Below are positions 59,401 through 64,000 of a DNA stretch of 64,000 bases, piece by piece (positions within the stretch are counted from its first letter, which is position 1; every line of letters begins with the position of its first letter). Made by a program: the position numbers and the translations under genes. The stretch is taken from contig JANUWF010001659.1 in assembly GCA_026120185.1 (NCBI GenBank), positions 930,001 to 994,000 of the forward strand. Direction: 5' to 3'. The notes below the pieces were generated by a model. That model was not told the origin of the DNA. It did not search any database and was given only the letters and a program-made list of their open reading frames with translations. Source of the DNA: Voacanga thouarsii. Its lineage: Eukaryota; Streptophyta; Magnoliopsida; Gentianales; Apocynaceae.

Positions 59401-60544
59401 TGTAACACCCCATACTTCCATATCGTAGTGGACTATAACTTTTGGGATGTCGCCCCGTCTGATTGCTCAGATAAGGAGTCTTTATAACAAATTTCATCTA
59501 ATAGGTAGCGGAAATTTTTTCAAAATATCTTTGCTGAACACAAGATGACCCATAGAGTCTGACATATGATATATACGCTCAAGGGTATAACATATCTAAG
59601 GTATAGCATGAGCCTCTGGGAGCCTACCGCATTTTAGCTGCGCCTCTAATTCCTAAAGTATTCCAAAGGAAATAATACACTTGTGAGTGAAAATCACTCA
59701 GTGAGTCTTGTGTGTGCTAGTGATTTATAAAACAGATAGATAAGATATTATCAGTTATCGCTTCATAAAACCATTATTGGAAAGCATTGCATTTGTTCAC
59801 TAAAAATAGTTTCACAATTCACTACTGGAGTATTTATCCAAAATCCATTCATATTTGAAACACTGAGTTTTACATAATATTACTTCCCCATATTTTTAGA
59901 AAGGCAAGCCCTCTTCCCAATGGAAGGTTGGCCTGTTAGTAAAGCTCACAAGGCTTATGTCCTTAGTACAACAAGATTGTGATGCCGCGAAGCCTTGTGA
60001 GCTTTACCTATAGGTCGACCTTCTATTGGGAAGGGGTCTGCCTTTCTAAAAATATGGAGAAGTAATGTTATGTAAAACTCAGTTTTTCAAATATGACTGG
60101 ATTTTGGATAAATACTCCAGTAGTGAATTGTGAAACTATTTTTAGTGAACAAATGCAATGCCTTCCTATAATGGTTTTATAAAGCAATAACTGATAATAT
60201 GTTATGTGTCCGTTTTATAAATCATTAGCACATATGGGACTCACTAAGTGATTTTCACTCACATGTGTATTATTTCCTTTGAAATAGTTTAGGAATTAGA
60301 GGTGCAACCGAAGCGTGGTGGACTCCTAGAAGCTCATGCTATACCTTGGATCTGTCATACCTATGAGCATATGTATCAGATGTCAGACTCTATGGGTCAT
60401 CTTGTGTTCAGCAAAGATATTTTAAAAAAAGTTTTATTGCCTATTGGATGAAGTTCGTTATAAAGACCCATTGTCTGAGCAATTAGACGGGACGATATCC
60501 CAAAAGGTATAGTCCACTACGCTGTGTAAATATGGGGTGTTACA
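59401..60544. repeat. 1.14-kb palindrome made from the LTR U5 end
   Basis: The left arm 59401-59956 and the right arm 59990-60544 are reverse complements over about 556 bp, roughly 88-90% by eye, around a 33-base loop. The reverse complement of the loop (GGCATCACAATCTTG...) matches what follows in the intact J LTR at about 53620-53650. The right arm thus extends one strand further into the LTR than the left arm. Confidence 0.9.
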
Positions 60545-61167
60545 TGGACAAAGCTGGTTTTTCACACATAGAAGATAGCAAAAATCACAGCTTCCACAAG
60601 AAAATCAAATCTTTCGTTCTCAATAGTTATATTCTATTTTCTTCACTTCCTTCTTCGTTATTTCTTCACATATTTGCACAGCCATCTTCTATCTCCCATA
60701 ACTCCTTCAAAATACATTCAAACACCATCTAAATCCCAGCAAATACCATCCTTTAGCAACTGACACATAGCTATGCTAAAATAACATCACAACAACAATT
60801 CTTCACATTAGCTTTTCTATAATTCATGGTATTTCCCTTAAAAAATTAGTATCAAAATGATCTCCATGGTCACTAGAATAAATTTAATTCTTCAAGCAAA
60901 GCATTTTACCTTGCGTAAGATGAAATCTTAGCTTGAAAACAACCAAGCTTTCTCCTCTCTTTCTTTTTCTCCCCCATGAATTCTCTCTCTCTCTCTCCAT
61001 CTCTTTTTCTCTCTCTCTTCTTCCTTTTTCTTTCTTTTCTTTCTTTCTTCTTTCTTTATTTCTCTTCTTTCCCTATTTTCTTCTTTACTTTGGTTGCCAA
61101 ATGGAGTTCACCATCCTCTTCTCTTCTTTTATAGCAAAAATTCATCATGTGTGTTAAGTAGGTATCA

Positions 61168-61168
<1 letters not shown>

Positions 61169-61211
<43 letters not shown>
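61169..61211 (+). repeat. (TA)n microsatellite in LTR K
   Basis: About 20 TA units. A CT-rich tract lies just upstream at 60950-61080. Confidence 0.93.
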
Positions 61212-61213
<2 letters not shown>

Positions 61214-62060
61214 ACTGAGGATAACTTAATTAAAGATGGAGCCTTGTGGAATCTTATGGAAACTCATGGAAACTTAAAGAATTTGGTAGAATTCCATAGA
61301 AGTCCACCTCACCCATGCAACCAATCGCCTTGTAGCACTTGGTTTCCATGCATCCAATCACTAAACACCATCTAACTCTCTTACAACCAATCTCTTTATG
61401 CCATTTAGCATTTATGTATCCAATTGTTTTATACCACCTAATTTCTCATGGAACCAATCATCTCGTAGCATGTGGTTTTCATGCATTCAATCACTAAAAA
61501 CCACTTAGTCCTTATGTAACCAATCTTTTTAGGCCACATTTCTTTTACTAAACCAACTACCCTAAAGCACATAGCCTTTTAATAAAAATTCACTTTAAAT
61601 TCCACTTAATGGACTTTAATGAAATTAAGCCCATCCTCTTTTCTTCTTCACACTTTATGGGTTTCTCAACTTTAACCTATAAATTTTCTTAAACCCATTT
61701 AATTAAATCTAACTTAACCATGGTTAGCTGTAATTTCAAAAAATAACCACAGTTAATGTTACTATTCATCCCACTCGAGAAAATTTTTTATTTTTCCAAT
61801 GCGATCTACATATTATACTGTGTGTTTTTGCATCTCTCAAATTTTCCAAGTTCTTTCTCAAATTTCTCAATTCAAGATAAAAAATTCTTCAAAGGCCTTT
61901 AAAAATTTTATCATACTAAAATGTTCATCTAATTAAATTGATCATTTCTTGTTCTGATCCTTCATAGATATACTTAATCAATACAAAGTAGTCAGCGATT
62001 AAAGTACATAAGGGAGGGTTATTACAATCTCTCTTCCTTCAAAAAAATTAGTTCTCTAAA

Positions 62061-62372
62061 TTAAAATTCATCCCAAAAATACTTCGGATAATTTTTTCGC
62101 ATTTTTGCTTTTGTCTTCCATGTCACATATTGCAGAGGATGACGATTCCTGAGCACTTTAACAAGTGGAATCTTTTTATGTTGCAATTCCTTTTTAACAC
62201 ATTCTAAGTTTCTGATTTGCTTTTCCTTATCATTAAAATCTGGAGCCATCTTAATGGCCTTCTCATTCGACACATGTTCTGGATCCGCTATATACTTCGA
62301 AAGCTGAGAAACATGGAGCAGATCATAAATGCCTTGTATATTTGCTGGTAATCTCAATCAGTACACTACTTT
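62061..62372 (-). pseudogene. Chromodomain and integrase C-terminus of chromovirus K
   Basis: The frame 62357-62061 has LPANIQGIYDLLHVSQLSKYI (integrase C-terminal fold) and DPEHVS. A chromodomain-like segment follows (NLECVKKELQHKKIPLVKVL, YVTWKTKAKMRKNYPKYF) and the stop at 62061. The order and residues fit the Tekay/Del clade, whose chromodomain directs integration to chromatin. The LTR starts about 35 bp beyond the stop. Confidence 0.87.
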
Positions 62373-63540
62373 TCCAATCCTTTGCGTGACTGGGAATGGT
62401 CTAATATACGGAGGTGCTAACTTCTTTCTTTGTGCTTTACCTCCCAAATGTCACATTGGTGTTAACTTTAAGAACACTTGATCTCCTCCCACAAATTCGA
62501 AATCTTTTCTTCGTTGATTAGCATAAATTTTCTACCAACTTTGTGCAGCTTCTAGATTTGCTTTGACTGCCTCTACTATTTGCTGCACTCCTTTAATATC
62601 CAAGGGATTTTGCACATTTTGTGTTCATCCTAGGCTCCCCTAATATAATAGCGATTGACACTTCCTTCTATAGGGGGCTTCAAATAGGGCCATTCTAATA
62701 CTTGATTAATAAGTATTGTTATATGTAAACTCAGCATATGCCAAATGATCAATCCACTTGTTCCAAAATCTAATGCATATGCCCACAACATGTCTTCCAA
62801 AATTCTATTCATTCACTTTGTCTATCTAGCTGTTTTTGGGTGTGCAGCTGTACTAAATTTCAATGTAGTCCTATATAATTGTTGCAACTTTCCCCAAAAT
62901 TATAAAGTGAATCTCGGGTCACGATTAGACACTATGTTGAAAGGTACTCCATGTAGCTTATTATTTCTTCCATGTAATCTTGCACAGCTTTTCTTGAGAA
63001 TCTCATTCATTAATAGGAATAAAGAAAGTAGACCTAGTCAATTGGTCTACAAAAACCCAAATAGTATCTCTTTATCCTACAATCACAAGTAATCCAGTTA
63101 TAAAGTCCGTAGAAATCTTATCCCAGTACTATTGTGGTACGGATAATGGTTGCAATAATCCTCTAGGTCTTTGTTGTTCAGCCTTTACTCTCTGACAAAT
63201 GAGGCATTGAGCCACAAACTAGGAAATATCATTTTTCATTCTAATCCACCAATAATGTTGGTTCAGGTCTTGAAACATCTTAACTTCTCCAAGGTGGATA
63301 GTATATCTACTTCGATATACTTATGTCAATATACCCCATTTCATTGCAGCTTACCTCGAAACAAAATATTAGCCTCGAAAGCAAAGGATTCCATCATTAC
63401 CTACTTGAAAATCAATATTCTCCCCATCTTTATTTTCAACTAAAATCTTTTGCAATTCTTTATTTTTCTTTTGGGCTTCCTTTAACTGTTGTAGAAAAAT
63501 GTGTTGTATCATAAGGTTATTCATCCTTATCCATTCTTCA
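62373..63540 (-). pseudogene. Integrase of chromovirus K, degenerate
   Basis: Only fragments can be read. 62812-62630 carries MNRILEDMLWAYALDFG and, in another frame, an AYAEFTYNNTYQSS-like stretch, the region after the catalytic Glu in Tekay integrases. Upstream, on the minus strand, the zinc finger and first catalytic region are broken by many frameshifts. The plus-strand frames here (62745-63092, 63171-63443) are antisense shadows. Confidence 0.75.
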
Positions 63541-63557
63541 ATTAGAAATATTTCTAA

Positions 63558-64000
63558 TTATGGGGTTTGCACAATTCGAAGAGCTAATATGCTCACTTTT
63601 CTACTTAATGCATCTACCACAACATTCGCCTTTCTAAGATAGCATTTAACCGGACGTTGAAATTCCTCCAAAAATTTCATCCATCTCCACTGATGCATAT
63701 TTAAGTTATTTTCAATGAAGATATACTTCAAGCTCTTGTGATTAGTAAAAACTTCAAATTTAACACCATATAGATAATGCCTCCACTTATTTAGAGCAAA
63801 AATGATCACTGCCAATTCTAAGTCATGTGTGAGGTATTTTTATTCATGAGGTTTTAGCTTCCTTGGTATATAAACTACTACCTTTTTCTTTTCCATCAAC
63901 ACTTCTCTTAAACCTTCCTTAGAGGTATCAGTATATACCTCATAGGGTTTGTCCATTGTTGGTAAAGCTAAAATTAGAGCGGTGCTCAATTTTTACTTTA
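63558..64000 (-). pseudogene. RT end and RNase H of chromovirus K (runs off the window)
   Basis: From 64000 down: an RNase H start (EVYTDTSKEGLREVLM, VVVYIPRKLKPHE, one stop), then DLELAVIIFALNKWRHYLYG, VFTNHKSLKYIF and a VVVDALSRK end. The DHKSLKY box has Asn for Asp (TNHKSL). The frame is otherwise well kept from 63815 to 63558. The rest of pol, gag and the 5' LTR lie beyond the window. Confidence 0.87.

Larger units (their letters stand above)
53059..60544 (-). mobile_element. Defective Tekay-type element J with a palindromic 5' end
   Basis: Flanked by TGGAC on both sides. Minus-strand order is: inverted LTR end (60544-59990), a 33-base loop (59989-59957), the LTR end in normal orientation (59956-59401), a degenerate primer site (59400-59380), leader, gag with two zinc knuckles, a deletion of pol, polypurine tract and a full LTR (57030-53059). 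Both outer borders read TGTAACACCC inward, so the same LTR terminus sits on both sides. No U3 start is present at the right border. Size 7486 bp. Confidence 0.86.
50618..62026 (-). repeat. Chromovirus K 3' LTR, split by element J
   Basis: The pieces are 50618-53058 and 60550-62026, about 3.92 kb together. The plus strand starts TGTAACACCCG and ends GGTTATTACA; just beyond, the minus strand has the polypurine GAAGGAAGAGAT. The pieces align in order with the J LTR (CTCACAAGG, CTTATTGT, GATCCATAAGTCCAAATGA, TTTTACCTTG, pyrimidine tract, ATGTTCAT, GTACATAAGGG). It is broken by J with a perfect TGGAC duplication (53054-53058 and 60545-60549). Confidence 0.88.

Noticed and set aside
59401..60544. 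The palindrome as a foldback DNA transposon or MITE
   Set aside because: Its left border is a primer-site junction of an LTR element, and its sequence is the LTR end of J and K. The target duplication flanks all of J, not the palindrome.
53059..62026. Tandem LTR-gag-LTR-pol array from unequal recombination
   Set aside because: The perfect TGGAC at 53054 and 60545 and the colinearity of the two K LTR pieces explain the layout better as an insertion.
62745..63514. Plus-strand frames of 63-115 codons near the right end
   Set aside because: They are antisense to the degenerate integrase of K, whose motifs are on the minus strand.
1..64000. CRISPR array, bacterial operon or integrated pararetrovirus
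   Set aside because: No regularly spaced direct repeats, no bacterial gene layout, and all RT domains belong to copia or gypsy families with LTRs.

Overview
This window is eudicot-like plant nuclear DNA made almost entirely of nested LTR retrotransposons. It is AT-rich, has plant Ty1/copia and Ty3/gypsy protein families, a CACTA terminus, a Stowaway-like MITE and a plant-mobile-domain (PMD) antisense ORF. I found no intact host gene, rRNA, functional tRNA gene or CRISPR. Every retroelement coding region is broken by stops and frameshifts. The species cannot be named; repeat-rich, possibly pericentromeric DNA is my inference.

Layout. (1) 1-719: the end of a Tekay/Del-type LTR. 720-3212: the 3' end of a Sirevirus-like copia element with its LTR. 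(2) 3213-38821: one minus-strand Tat-lineage gypsy element, called T. In plus-strand order it has an antisense PMD ORF, integrase, RNase H/RT, protease, gag, primer site and 5' LTR. T is split by a copia element C (7491-30919, target duplication CATAG) and by solo LTR F (31271-33294). C is split by a plus-strand CRM-like gypsy element D (11493-25566, ATGCT). D holds three solo LTRs: E (15245-16712), A (20268-21797) and B1 (21910-24853, CCGGC). B1 is itself split by an inverted solo LTR of its own family, B2 (22817-24632, GTTAG). The chain T > C > D > B1 > B2 is five levels deep, and most joints can be read from target-site duplications. (3) 38822-40349: microsatellite, one CACTA terminus and unassigned DNA. 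(4) 40350-50617: a Tekay-type LTR remnant G, holding a Stowaway-like MITE and a second Tekay-type LTR H. H in turn holds a Sirevirus-like solo LTR. An unassigned 2.9-kb stretch with two tRNA-like segments follows. (5) 50618-64000: the 3' LTR and 3' pol of a minus-strand chromodomain chromovirus K. Its LTR is interrupted by a 7.5-kb relative, J (53059-60544).

The most unusual object is J. It has a normal 3' LTR, a gag-only interior and a degenerate primer site. Where the 5' LTR should be, it has a snap-back palindrome of the last ~556 bp of the LTR. Both outer ends are therefore the same LTR end in inverted orientation, yet J is flanked by a perfect 5-bp duplication TGGAC. This looks like integration of an aberrant, self-primed reverse-transcription product.

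Element letters are my own labels. All identities between copies were judged by eye.
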